The notes below the pieces were generated by a model. That model saw only the letters and a program-made list of their open reading frames with translations. It did no database searches and was not told the origin of the DNA. 64,000 bases of DNA from RPQJ01 sp963778185 (GTDB lineage: Bacteria; Pseudomonadota; Gammaproteobacteria; Steroidobacterales; Steroidobacteraceae), in NCBI GenBank assembly GCA_963778185.1, contig CAVZTF010000003.1, positions 992,001 to 1,056,000 on the forward strand, in the 5' to 3' direction. Positions 56,234 through 64,000 of the stretch are shown here, piece by piece (within the stretch, counting starts at the first letter, position 1; each line of letters opens with the position of its first letter). The position numbers and the translations under genes were made by a program.

Positions 56234-59200
56234 ATGATCGGGACCCGTACGGCCGCGCGCTTTGGCGCAGCGGCCCTGGCTGCGTGCCTGCTGGCCCTGG
56301 CGGGGTGCCAGAAGAAATCGGACCACGTTCCTGCACTGCAACCGCAGGCGCCGATCGACGCCCGTGCACCGGTCGAGGGATTCGCGCTCGTATCCGCCGG
56401 CCGGGGGCTCGCCGACGGCGAGCTCGCGCTGCAACTCGACTTCTCCCAGCCCCTCGTGGCCAGCCAGTCGTTCGACGAGTTGCTCTCGGTGACCGGTCCC
56501 AAGGGCGAGGTTGTCTCCGGCAGCTGGGTGCTCGACGAGAGCGCGAAGATTCTGCGGTTCCCGTACGTGCAGGCCGGCCAGAGCTACGCCGTGCGCGTGC
56601 GGGCCGGCCTCGCCGCCGCGGACGGCTCCACGCTCGGCAAGGACCTCGAGCAGAAGATCTACACCGGCCCGATGGAGCCCTCCGCCGCGTTCGCCTCGCA
56701 GGGCAGCGTGCTGCCGGCGCGCGAGACGCGCGGCCTGCCGGTCGTGTCGGTCAACGTGCCGGAAGTGGACGTGGAGTTCCTGCGCGTGCGCGACGCCGAG
56801 GTGGCCAACTTCTTCGTCGACTACCAGCGCGGCGGGCGGCGCAGCGGCTGGGACCTCGCGGAGAACCGCTGGCGCAAGCGCAAGGCGATCACGCAGATGG
56901 CGGACTCCGTCTACTCGAACCGCTTCGTGCTCGGCGGCGGCGAGAACGAGCGCCAGCTCACCTACCTCCCGGTGCAGAACATCGCCGAGCTGCGCCCGGC
57001 AGGGCTGTACTTCGCGATCATGCGGAGGGTCGGCGACTACGAAGGCAATTACCAGACCGCGATCTTCTTCGTGAGCGACGTCGGCCTCCACCTGCGCGCC
57101 TACGGCGACCGCGTGCTGGTGCACACCGCGTCGCTGCAGACCGGGAAGGCCCTGGGTGGCGTGGCGCTCGAGATCCTCGACCGCGAAGGACGCACCGTGT
57201 CGAAGGCGTCCACCGACGATGAGGGCCTCGCGCTCGTCGGGTACGAGCTCGATGCCGGGCACGTGATGGTGGCGCGGCAGGGCGGCGACGTGTCGCTGCT
57301 GCCCTTCAACCAGCCGGCGCTCGATCTCTCCGAGTTCGCGGTCGCGGGTCGCCCGCAGGCGTGGTTCGACGTTTACGCCTGGTCCGGGCGCGACCTGTAT
57401 CGCCCCGGCGAGACGGTGCGCATCGCGGCGCTGCTGCGCGACTACGACGGGCGACCGATCAAGCCACAGCCGCTCTACATGGTGCTGCGCCAGCCGGACG
57501 GCCGGATCTACACCGAGACCCGCCTCGAGCCGGCGGCGGGCGGGTATCTCGAGTGGTCGCAGGCGTTGCCGCCGGAGGCGCCGACCGGCCGCTGGCCAGT
57601 GGAGTTCCGCACGGAACCGGGCGGAGGCGAGGTCGTCCAGTCGATCACGCTGCGCATCGAGGAGTTCCTGCCCGAGCGCATGAAACTCGACCTCACCGCG
57701 CCGGAGACCCTGCGGCCGGGATCGCCGTTGTCGCTCGGAGTCGAGGGCGCCTACCTCTACGGCGCGCCCGCGGCCGACAGCCGCTTCACGGCGAGACTCG
57801 CACTCAGCGTCGACACGCATCCGGTCGCCGCGTTCGAGGACTATTTCTTCGGCGATCCCACGGTGTCACTGCCGAAGGAAGCCCAGGATGTCGTGGACGC
57901 GAAGCTCGACCCGGCGGGCCGGCTCGCCATCGACATCGCGCTGCCCGAGGAGGTTGCCAAGGCCGCCACGCCCGTCGCGGCGATCGTCAACGGCAGTCTC
58001 TACGAGACGGGCGGGCGTCCCGTGGTGCGGAGCCTCAAGCGCACCGTGTGGCCCGCGAATGCGCTGGTCGGCGTGCGCCCGCTCTTCGACCCGAAGGAAG
58101 GCGCACCGGCCAACGGCAACGCGGGCTTCGAGCTCATCCGCAGCGAACCGCGCGGCAAGCTGGTCGCGGCCGCGGGGCTCGAGGTCGCGCTGGTGCGCGA
58201 ACTGCGCGACTACCACTGGCGCTACGACGACGGCCGCTGGGGTTACGACTACACGGCGCGTTACGAGACGCTGTCGAAACGCACCGTCGCGGTGCGCGGC
58301 GATGGCGCGCTGCGCCTCGACTTCCCCGTCGAGTGGGGCGAGTACCGGCTCGAGGTCACGGACCCCGCGACGAAGCTCACGATGCGCTATCCGTTCGTCG
58401 CCGGCTGGAGCTGGAACGACCAGAACCGCGGTCTCGACGCGCGGCCCGACAAGGTCAAGGTCGCCCTCGACCGCACCGGTTACCACGCAGGCGACAAGAT
58501 GAAGGTCACGGTGACGCCGCCGAACCCGGGCCCCGGGCTGCTGGTGGTGGAGAGCGATCGCCTGCTGCACGTCGAGCGCATCGATGCGCGCCCCGGCTCC
58601 ACGTTCGAGCTGACCGTGGGCAAGGAGTGGGAGCGTCACGACGTCTACCTGACCGTGCTCGTGTTCCGCGGCGGATCCGCAGCGAGCAAGGTGACGCCCG
58701 CGCGCGCCGTCGGCGTTGCGCACGTGCCGATGGAACGCGGCGATCGCCGCGTGCCGATCACGATTACCGTCGCGAAGCAGGTCGAGCCCGAGCTGCCACT
58801 GCCCGTCACGATCAAGGCCCCGGCGCTGGCTGGCCGCTCGGCCTGGGCGACCGTCTCCGCCGTCGATGTCGGCATCCTCAACATCACGCGCTACCCGGTG
58901 CCCGACGCCGCCGCGCATTTCTTCGCGCCAAGAGGCCTCGGCGTGGACGCCTACGATCTCTACGGACGCGTGATCGAGAGCTACGAGGGCGGCACGGCGC
59001 GCCTGCGCTTCGGCGGCGACATTGCCCTCGACACGCTGCCGCAGGCGCGGCGGCCCACGGCGCGCGTGCAGACGGTGGACCTGTTTGCCGGTCCCGTGCA
59101 GCTCGACGCACGCGGCAACGCCACCGTGAACCTCGCGGTCCCGGACTTCAACGGCACGCTCAGGGTGTCCACGCTGGTGTTTTCCGACGATCGCTACGGC

Positions 59201-61138
59201 CAGTCGGCCACCGAGACCATCGTGCGCGCACCGGTGCTGGCGGAGTTGAGCGCCCCGCGCGCACTCGCCCCCGGCGATCGCAGCACCGTCACCGTCGACG
59301 TGCAGAACTTCACCGGCAGCGCGGGCGAGTTCACCGTGCGGCTGGCCAGCGAGGGCCCGATCGCGGTGGACGGCGCGGGCCGTCGCGTCAGTCTCGCGCC
59401 GGAGGCCAGGTCATCGCTGCAGTTCGACATCAGCGGCCGCGAAGGCGCGGGCGTCGGCGTGTTGCGCCTGCTGGTCGACGGCGGCAAGCGCCGCATCGAT
59501 CGGCGCTTCGAGGTCGCGGTGCGTCCGGCCTGGGGCGGCGTCGTCCGCTCGAGCGCCCGCACGGTGAATCCCGACGGCACGCTCACGCTCGGCACCGATG
59601 CGGCGGCGGGCCTGATGCCGGGCACCGTCTCCGCGCGGCTGACGTTGAGCGCCGTCCCGCCCATCCCGTTCGCACGCGCGCTGCAGGAACTGCTCGACTA
59701 TCCCTACGGCTGCGTCGAGCAGACCGTCTCGCGCGGCTATGCGGCGCTGCTGCTCGACGCCGACAGCGCCCGGCGCATGGGGTTCACGGGCCTCGACCCG
59801 GACGAGCGGCGCCGGCGCATGGAGGGCACCATCGCCCGCCTCGCCTCGCTGCAGGCCGCCAACGGCCACTACTCGATGTGGGGTGGCGGCGACTCGAGCG
59901 TGCCAGTGCTCACGCCTTACATCGCGGAGTTCCTGCTGCGCGCCCGCGACGAAGGCTTCGACGTCCCGGAGTCGCTGCTGCAGACGACACTCGAGCGGCT
60001 GAACGAGAATCTCCTCACCGGCGGCCTGCCCTTCTACGGCTACGCGCACGCCGACCACCTGCGGTTCGCCTATCAGGCCCACGCGGGCTACGTGCTCGCC
60101 CGCGTGAATCGCGCGCCGCTCGGCACCCTGCGCGCCCTGTATGACAACGAGCGCGCGAAAGCCGTCACGCCGCTGCCGCTGCTGCACCTCGGGCTCGCGC
60201 TCGCGCTGCAGGGCGACAAGGGTCGCGGCGAGAAGGCGATCGCCGAGGCCCTCGCGAAGGACGACAAGCGCGAGGGCTGGATCGGCGATTACGGCTCGTC
60301 GATCCGCGACGAGGCGCTGATGCTGGCGCTGCTGCGCGAGCACGAGCGCACGGACAAGGGGCAGGACACGCGCCTGCTGTCGCTCTCGCGCGAGCTGCAG
60401 GCGCGCGCGTCCGAACGCTACGTCTGGTACAGCACGCAGGAGCAGGTGGCGCTCGCACGCCTCGGCCGCGCGCTATCGCTGGACGCGGGCCGCACGTTCG
60501 GCGGGCGGTTGGCAGTGGGCAGTGCGACCACCGAGCTCGCGCAGGGCCGCGTGGCGAGCCGCGACTTCGCCTACGCCGACCTTGCCGCCGGGGTGCGCTT
60601 CGTACCGCAGGCGGAGGCCCCGGTGTTCGTGGGCATCGACGTGGCGGGCGTGCCGAACGTGGCGCCGACGGCGGACACTCGTCACATCAACGTCGAGCGG
60701 CGCTGGTACAGGACCGATGGCACGCGCTGGACGCCCGGCCCCTTGCGCGAAGGCGAGCTGCTGGTCGTGGCGCTCGCGATCGAGGCGGCCGAATCGCTGC
60801 CCGACACACTGGTCGTCGACCTGCTGCCCGCCGGGCTCGAGATCGAGAACCTGAACCTCGCCGACCGCACGCAGTGGGAAGGGGTCACGATCGAGGGCGT
60901 CACGCTGAGTGAGCGTGGCGGCGCAGCCGACCTGCAACACGAGGAGTTCCGCGACGATCGCTACGTAGCGGCGATCAACCTCGAGGGCGGCGCGAAGGCG
61001 CGGCTCTTCTACCTCGTGCGCGCAGTGACGCCGGGCACGTACACGGTGCCGCCGCCGCAGGTCGAGGACATGTATCGACCGAACCTGCGCGGTGTCGGCC
61101 GGGCCGTACCCGCCGCGGTGACGGTGGTGCCACCCTGA
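56234..61138 (+). CDS. Alpha-2-macroglobulin family lipoprotein (YfhM type)
   Basis: 1634 residues. Lipobox LALAGC with acylated C25, so anchored to the membrane in the periplasm. Multiple MG beta-sandwich domains follow, with the thioester motif GCVEQT (C1160) intact inside the alpha-helical TED domain (PYGCVEQTVSRGYAALL, then NGHYSMWGG). Bacterial A2M traps invading proteases through bait cleavage and thioester attack. PbpC, its usual partner for peptidoglycan repair, starts two bases after its stop. GAGGAG lies just before the start. Upstream GTAAC repeats may control the pair. Confidence 0.95.
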   Translation: MIGTRTAARFGAAALAACLLALAGCQKKSDHVPALQPQAPIDARAPVEGFALVSAGRGLADGELALQLDFSQPLVASQSFDELLSVTGPKGEVVSGSWVLDESAKILRFPYVQAGQSYAVRVRAGLAAADGSTLGKDLEQKIYTGPMEPSAAFASQGSVLPARETRGLPVVSVNVPEVDVEFLRVRDAEVANFFVDYQRGGRRSGWDLAENRWRKRKAITQMADSVYSNRFVLGGGENERQLTYLPVQNIAELRPAGLYFAIMRRVGDYEGNYQTAIFFVSDVGLHLRAYGDRVLVHTASLQTGKALGGVALEILDREGRTVSKASTDDEGLALVGYELDAGHVMVARQGGDVSLLPFNQPALDLSEFAVAGRPQAWFDVYAWSGRDLYRPGETVRIAALLRDYDGRPIKPQPLYMVLRQPDGRIYTETRLEPAAGGYLEWSQALPPEAPTGRWPVEFRTEPGGGEVVQSITLRIEEFLPERMKLDLTAPETLRPGSPLSLGVEGAYLYGAPAADSRFTARLALSVDTHPVAAFEDYFFGDPTVSLPKEAQDVVDAKLDPAGRLAIDIALPEEVAKAATPVAAIVNGSLYETGGRPVVRSLKRTVWPANALVGVRPLFDPKEGAPANGNAGFELIRSEPRGKLVAAAGLEVALVRELRDYHWRYDDGRWGYDYTARYETLSKRTVAVRGDGALRLDFPVEWGEYRLEVTDPATKLTMRYPFVAGWSWNDQNRGLDARPDKVKVALDRTGYHAGDKMKVTVTPPNPGPGLLVVESDRLLHVERIDARPGSTFELTVGKEWERHDVYLTVLVFRGGSAASKVTPARAVGVAHVPMERGDRRVPITITVAKQVEPELPLPVTIKAPALAGRSAWATVSAVDVGILNITRYPVPDAAAHFFAPRGLGVDAYDLYGRVIESYEGGTARLRFGGDIALDTLPQARRPTARVQTVDLFAGPVQLDARGNATVNLAVPDFNGTLRVSTLVFSDDRYGQSATETIVRAPVLAELSAPRALAPGDRSTVTVDVQNFTGSAGEFTVRLASEGPIAVDGAGRRVSLAPEARSSLQFDISGREGAGVGVLRLLVDGGKRRIDRRFEVAVRPAWGGVVRSSARTVNPDGTLTLGTDAAAGLMPGTVSARLTLSAVPPIPFARALQELLDYPYGCVEQTVSRGYAALLLDADSARRMGFTGLDPDERRRRMEGTIARLASLQAANGHYSMWGGGDSSVPVLTPYIAEFLLRARDEGFDVPESLLQTTLERLNENLLTGGLPFYGYAHADHLRFAYQAHAGYVLARVNRAPLGTLRALYDNERAKAVTPLPLLHLGLALALQGDKGRGEKAIAEALAKDDKREGWIGDYGSSIRDEALMLALLREHERTDKGQDTRLLSLSRELQARASERYVWYSTQEQVALARLGRALSLDAGRTFGGRLAVGSATTELAQGRVASRDFAYADLAAGVRFVPQAEAPVFVGIDVAGVPNVAPTADTRHINVERRWYRTDGTRWTPGPLREGELLVVALAIEAAESLPDTLVVDLLPAGLEIENLNLADRTQWEGVTIEGVTLSERGGAADLQHEEFRDDRYVAAINLEGGAKARLFYLVRAVTPGTYTVPPPQVEDMYRPNLRGVGRAVPAAVTVVPP

Positions 61139-61140
61139 CC

Positions 61141-63495
61141 ATGACCGATCGGCAGCGCACGCGCCTGAGGCTCGCCAGGCGGCTGCTGCTTGCCGCGGCG
61201 GCGGCCGCGCTGCTGCTGCTGGCGCTGGACCGTGCGTTCCCGCCGACCTTGCCGGGCGACGAGGCGTTTGCGACCGTCGTCGTGGCCGCGGACGGCACGC
61301 CGCTGCGCGCCTTCCCCGACGCCGACGGCGTCTGGCGTTATCCGGTGAGCGCCGACGAAGTCTCGCCGGACTACCTGACCGCGCTGATCGAGTACGAGGA
61401 CCGCTGGTTCTGGCGCCACCCGGGTGTCAACCCGGTCGCACTGCTGCGCGCGGCGGGCCAGTGGTTGCGCCATGGGCGCGTGATCTCCGGCGGCTCCACG
61501 CTCACGATGCAGGTCGCCCGCCTCCTCGACCCCCACCCGCGCAGCCTCGCGGGCAAGCTGCGGCAGGTGTTGCGCGCATTGCAGCTCGAGTGGCGACTCT
61601 CGAAGCGCGAGATCCTCGAGATCTACCTCAACCACGCGCCCTACGGCGGCACGATCGAGGGCATCGAGGCAGCGAGCTGGGCGTATCTCGGCAAGCCGGC
61701 GCGCACGGTCTCTCGCGCCGAGGCCGCGCTGCTCGCGGTGCTGCCACAGGCGCCGAGCCGGCTGCGACCGGACCGTCACCCCGAGGCGGCGCGGCACGCG
61801 CGCGACAAGGTCCTCGCGCGTCTCGCCGAGCGGGGGCGCTGGTCGGCCGCCGAAATCTCCGACGCGCGCCTCGAGCCCGTGGTCGCGCGGCACCTCACGC
61901 CGCCCCGCCTCGCGCCGCTGCTCGCCGAGCGCCTGCGAGCAGCGAATCCCGCGGCCACGAGCGTACAGAGCACGCTCGATGGCGCGCTGCAGGCCCACCT
62001 CGAGGAGCGCGTCGCCGCTCATTTCGCGCGACTGCCCGATCGCACCTCCGCGGCCGTGCTGGTCGTGGACAACGCGACGCTCGAGGCCCGTGCCTACGTG
62101 GGCTCGCTCGCCTTCAGCGATACGGCTCGCCTCGGGCACGTGGACATGGTCCGCGCGACGCGCTCGCCCGGCTCCACGCTCAAGCCCTTCCTCTACGGGC
62201 TGGCCATCGACGATGGACTCGTGCACTCCGAGAGCCTGCTGGTCGACGCGCCGCAGCGCTTCGGCGACTACCAGCCCGTCAACTTCGACCCGACGTTCAA
62301 CGGACCGGTCTCGGTGGCGGACGCGCTGCGCCTGTCGCTCAACGTTCCCGCCGTGGACGTGCTCGATCGCCTGGGCCCTGCGCGCTTCACCGCGCGGCTC
62401 GCGCACGCGGGGCTCGCATTGCGCTTTCCCCGCGGCGCCGAACCCAACCTCTCGCTGATCCTCGGCGGCACGGGCGCGTCGCTCGAGGACCTCGTCGGCG
62501 CATATGCGGCCCTGCAGCGCGGCGGGCTCGCCGGTCGCGTGCGCTACACGCCCGCCGACCCGCTGCAGAATCGTCGACTGCTCTCGTCGGGTGCGGCCTG
62601 GATCATCCGCGAGATCCTGGAGCGGCGTCCGAGCGGCCCGCGCGAGGAAATGTTCGACACTTCGACCCGCCCGCGAGTCGCCTGGAAGACCGGCACGAGC
62701 TACGGTTTCCGCGACGCCTGGGCCCTCGGCACGACGACCCGCTACACGGTCGGCGTGTGGGTCGGGCGGCCCGATGGGACGCCGTTGCCCGGACAATACG
62801 GCGCCATCACGGCGCTGCCGCTGCTGCTCGACGTCGTCGACGGCCTGCCGCGCGCGGCGGACGAGGGGCGCGCCAGCGCGATGCCGCCGGAGGTCCGCGC
62901 CGTCGAGATCTGCTGGCCGCTCGGCCTGCCGCCGGATCCGCAGTCGCCCGGCCTCTGCCACCTGCGGCGCGAAGCCTGGACGCTTGCGGACAGCCTGCCC
63001 CCGGCCTTCCCGGAGCGGGAGGCGCGCGTCTGGGGTGCGGGTCGCGTGCGCCTGCGCGTCGACGCCGACACCGGTCGGCGACTGTCCGCCTCCTGTCGCC
63101 GCCCGCACGCGAGCCGCGAGGTCGAGATCGCACGCTGGCCGAATCTCGCGTATCCCTGGCTCACGAGCGAGCAGCGGCGTGCCGCGACGATACCCGCGCT
63201 CGCCGACGACTGCGTGGACGACGCCTACGCTGCAATGGAGAACCTGCGCATCGAGGGACCGCCGGAGGGCAGCCTCCTGGCGCGCGCACCGGGCAGCCGG
63301 ACGGCGCCGACCGTGCGGCTGCGCACGCTCGGGACGGCGTCCCGCGTGCAGTGGCTGGTGAACGGCCGGCTGGCGGCCGAGACCGAGGGCGCGCGACCGT
63401 GGACCCGGGAATTCGCCACTCCTGGCGAGCAGCACATCACCGCCCTGGCGGCCGGCGGCGCGTGGGCCGAGTTGCGGCTGCGAGTGCTCCCCTGA
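61141..63495 (+). CDS. pbpC: Penicillin-binding protein 1C
   Basis: 784 residues. N-terminal membrane anchor (LLLAAAAAALLLLAL), GT51 glycosyltransferase with catalytic E86 in EYEDRWFWRHPG and GGSTLTMQVARLL, then a transpeptidase domain with active serine S345 in SPGSTLKPF (SxxK to K348), the SLN-type motif SLNVPAVDVL and KTGTS. A C-terminal BiPBP_C domain (about residues 690-784) ends the protein. It polymerises and crosslinks peptidoglycan in the periplasm and is translationally next to the alpha-2-macroglobulin gene, the standard yfhM-pbpC pairing. Confidence 0.96.
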   Translation: MTDRQRTRLRLARRLLLAAAAAALLLLALDRAFPPTLPGDEAFATVVVAADGTPLRAFPDADGVWRYPVSADEVSPDYLTALIEYEDRWFWRHPGVNPVALLRAAGQWLRHGRVISGGSTLTMQVARLLDPHPRSLAGKLRQVLRALQLEWRLSKREILEIYLNHAPYGGTIEGIEAASWAYLGKPARTVSRAEAALLAVLPQAPSRLRPDRHPEAARHARDKVLARLAERGRWSAAEISDARLEPVVARHLTPPRLAPLLAERLRAANPAATSVQSTLDGALQAHLEERVAAHFARLPDRTSAAVLVVDNATLEARAYVGSLAFSDTARLGHVDMVRATRSPGSTLKPFLYGLAIDDGLVHSESLLVDAPQRFGDYQPVNFDPTFNGPVSVADALRLSLNVPAVDVLDRLGPARFTARLAHAGLALRFPRGAEPNLSLILGGTGASLEDLVGAYAALQRGGLAGRVRYTPADPLQNRRLLSSGAAWIIREILERRPSGPREEMFDTSTRPRVAWKTGTSYGFRDAWALGTTTRYTVGVWVGRPDGTPLPGQYGAITALPLLLDVVDGLPRAADEGRASAMPPEVRAVEICWPLGLPPDPQSPGLCHLRREAWTLADSLPPAFPEREARVWGAGRVRLRVDADTGRRLSASCRRPHASREVEIARWPNLAYPWLTSEQRRAATIPALADDCVDDAYAAMENLRIEGPPEGSLLARAPGSRTAPTVRLRTLGTASRVQWLVNGRLAAETEGARPWTREFATPGEQHITALAAGGAWAELRLRVLP

Positions 63496-63541
63496 GGGAC
63501 GGGCCCCGATGCGATAGCATCCGCTGCAAAGGAGACCTGCG

Positions 63542-64000
63542 ATGGCCGACGGCGACAAGGGCGAGTGGCAGAAGACCGCGTGCATCATCTGCGCGCTCAA
63601 CTGCGGCCTCGAGGTGCAGACCGGCGGCCAGGGCGGCCGGCACATCGTGAAGACACGCGGCGACAAGGCGCACCCGGTATCGAAAGGCTACGTCTGCGAG
63701 AAATCGCAGCGCATGGACTTCTACCAGAACGGCGCGGACCGGCTCACCTCGCCGATGCGCCGGCGGCCCGACGGCAGCTACGAGGCCATCGGCTGGGACA
63801 CGGCGATCACCGAGATCGCGCAGAAGTTTCGCGCGATCCGCGACCGGCACGGCGGCGAAAGCATCCTCTACTACGGCGGCGGCAACCAGGGTGCGCACCT
63901 CGGCGGCACGTACGGTGACAGCACGCAGAAGGCGCTGGGCGTGAAGTACCGCTCGAACGCACTCGCGCAGGAGAAGACCGGCGAGTTCTGGGTGGCGGGC
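63542..64000 (+). CDS. Molybdopterin oxidoreductase, N-terminal part (3' end outside window)
   Basis: 153 codons before the window edge. The 4Fe-4S binding pattern is C14-x2-C17-x3-C21 and C52 (TACIICALNC, GYVCEKSQR), followed by YQNGADRLTSPMRRRPDGSYEAIGWDTAITEIAQ and YYGGGNQGAHLGG, as in formate dehydrogenase/nitrate reductase-like DMSO-reductase family members. No twin-arginine signal is present, so this would act in the cytoplasm. AAAGGAGA stands eight bases before the ATG. A short inverted repeat GATGC-GATA-GCATC (63508-63521) lies between it and pbpC. Confidence 0.9.
   Translation, partial: MADGDKGEWQKTACIICALNCGLEVQTGGQGGRHIVKTRGDKAHPVSKGYVCEKSQRMDFYQNGADRLTSPMRRRPDGSYEAIGWDTAITEIAQKFRAIRDRHGGESILYYGGGNQGAHLGGTYGDSTQKALGVKYRSNALAQEKTGEFWVAG

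Noticed and set aside
56051..57820. Upstream extension of the cysK-grx open frame
   Set aside because: It crosses the promoter region and the divergent alpha-2-macroglobulin gene; the strong ribosome site and the conserved start at 56050 decide.
63508..63521. GATGC-GATA-GCATC as a terminator of pbpC
   Set aside because: Five base pairs without a U-tract; it may equally belong to the promoter of the next gene.
61009..63666. Long minus-strand open frame across pbpC
   Set aside because: Shadow of the clear pbpC gene; very Arg/Ala-rich, no recognisable motif.

Overview
The window is a dense, high-GC (roughly 70% by eye) bacterial chromosome segment with about 46 protein genes, no rRNA, tRNA, CRISPR array, insertion sequence or phage gene that I can see. 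The gene set (glutamate synthase gltBD, yfhM-type alpha-2-macroglobulin with pbpC, GGDEF-EAL proteins, TonB-dependent receptor, Mip/FkpA-like FKBP, lipoprotein lipoboxes) points to a Gram-negative, most likely a gammaproteobacterium of the Steroidobacter/Nevskia/Xanthomonas neighbourhood. That placement is inference from gene content, not a computed phylogeny.

Layout. 1-391: tail of trehalose-6-phosphate synthase, convergent with a TauE/SafE exporter. 1302-10584: a tightly packed eight-gene plus-strand operon (ThDP enzyme, BASS transporter, epimerase, short-chain dehydrogenase, DUF2505 protein, wax-ester-synthase-type acyltransferase, DUF3047-like protein, acyl-CoA ligase) that looks like lipid or sterol-like metabolism. 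10529-14203: secreted sulfatase and HAD phosphatase, divergent from a LysR regulator. 14213-17528: iron alcohol dehydrogenase, alpha/beta hydrolase and a solitary class I HMG-CoA reductase. 17622-19481: a TIR-TolB-TPR fusion. 19529-23001: lipocalin-like protein, exported dienelactone hydrolase and amidase.

23117-32253 is an envelope redox block: a PQQ/haem alcohol dehydrogenase on the plus strand, and on the minus strand a lipoprotein cytochrome, a TetR regulator, then (behind a promoter with a perfect TetR-style palindrome) a c4-like dihaem cytochrome, a frameshifted MauG/cytochrome-c-peroxidase gene, a beta-helix/cytochrome c fusion and a TonB-dependent receptor. It reads as outer-membrane uptake plus periplasmic oxidation of an unknown bulky or hydrophobic substrate, with electrons passed to c-type cytochromes.

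32327-41891: AlkB-type repair enzyme, two HSL-family hydrolases, an RlpA protein, then gltBD. 42072-47452: two tandem, near-equal-length GGDEF-EAL genes, each preceded by a partly conserved leader. 47465-53171: PPK2 kinase, DUF488 protein, small unknown protein, secreted SCP2-like protein, CDP-alcohol phosphatidyltransferase, acyl-CoA carboxyltransferase and FKBP isomerase. 53164-56050: a PLP decarboxylase/aminotransferase-like gene and a cysteine synthase fused to a glutaredoxin. 56234-63495: the alpha-2-macroglobulin/pbpC envelope-defence pair behind a cluster of GTAAC repeats. 63542-64000: start of a molybdopterin oxidoreductase cut by the window edge.
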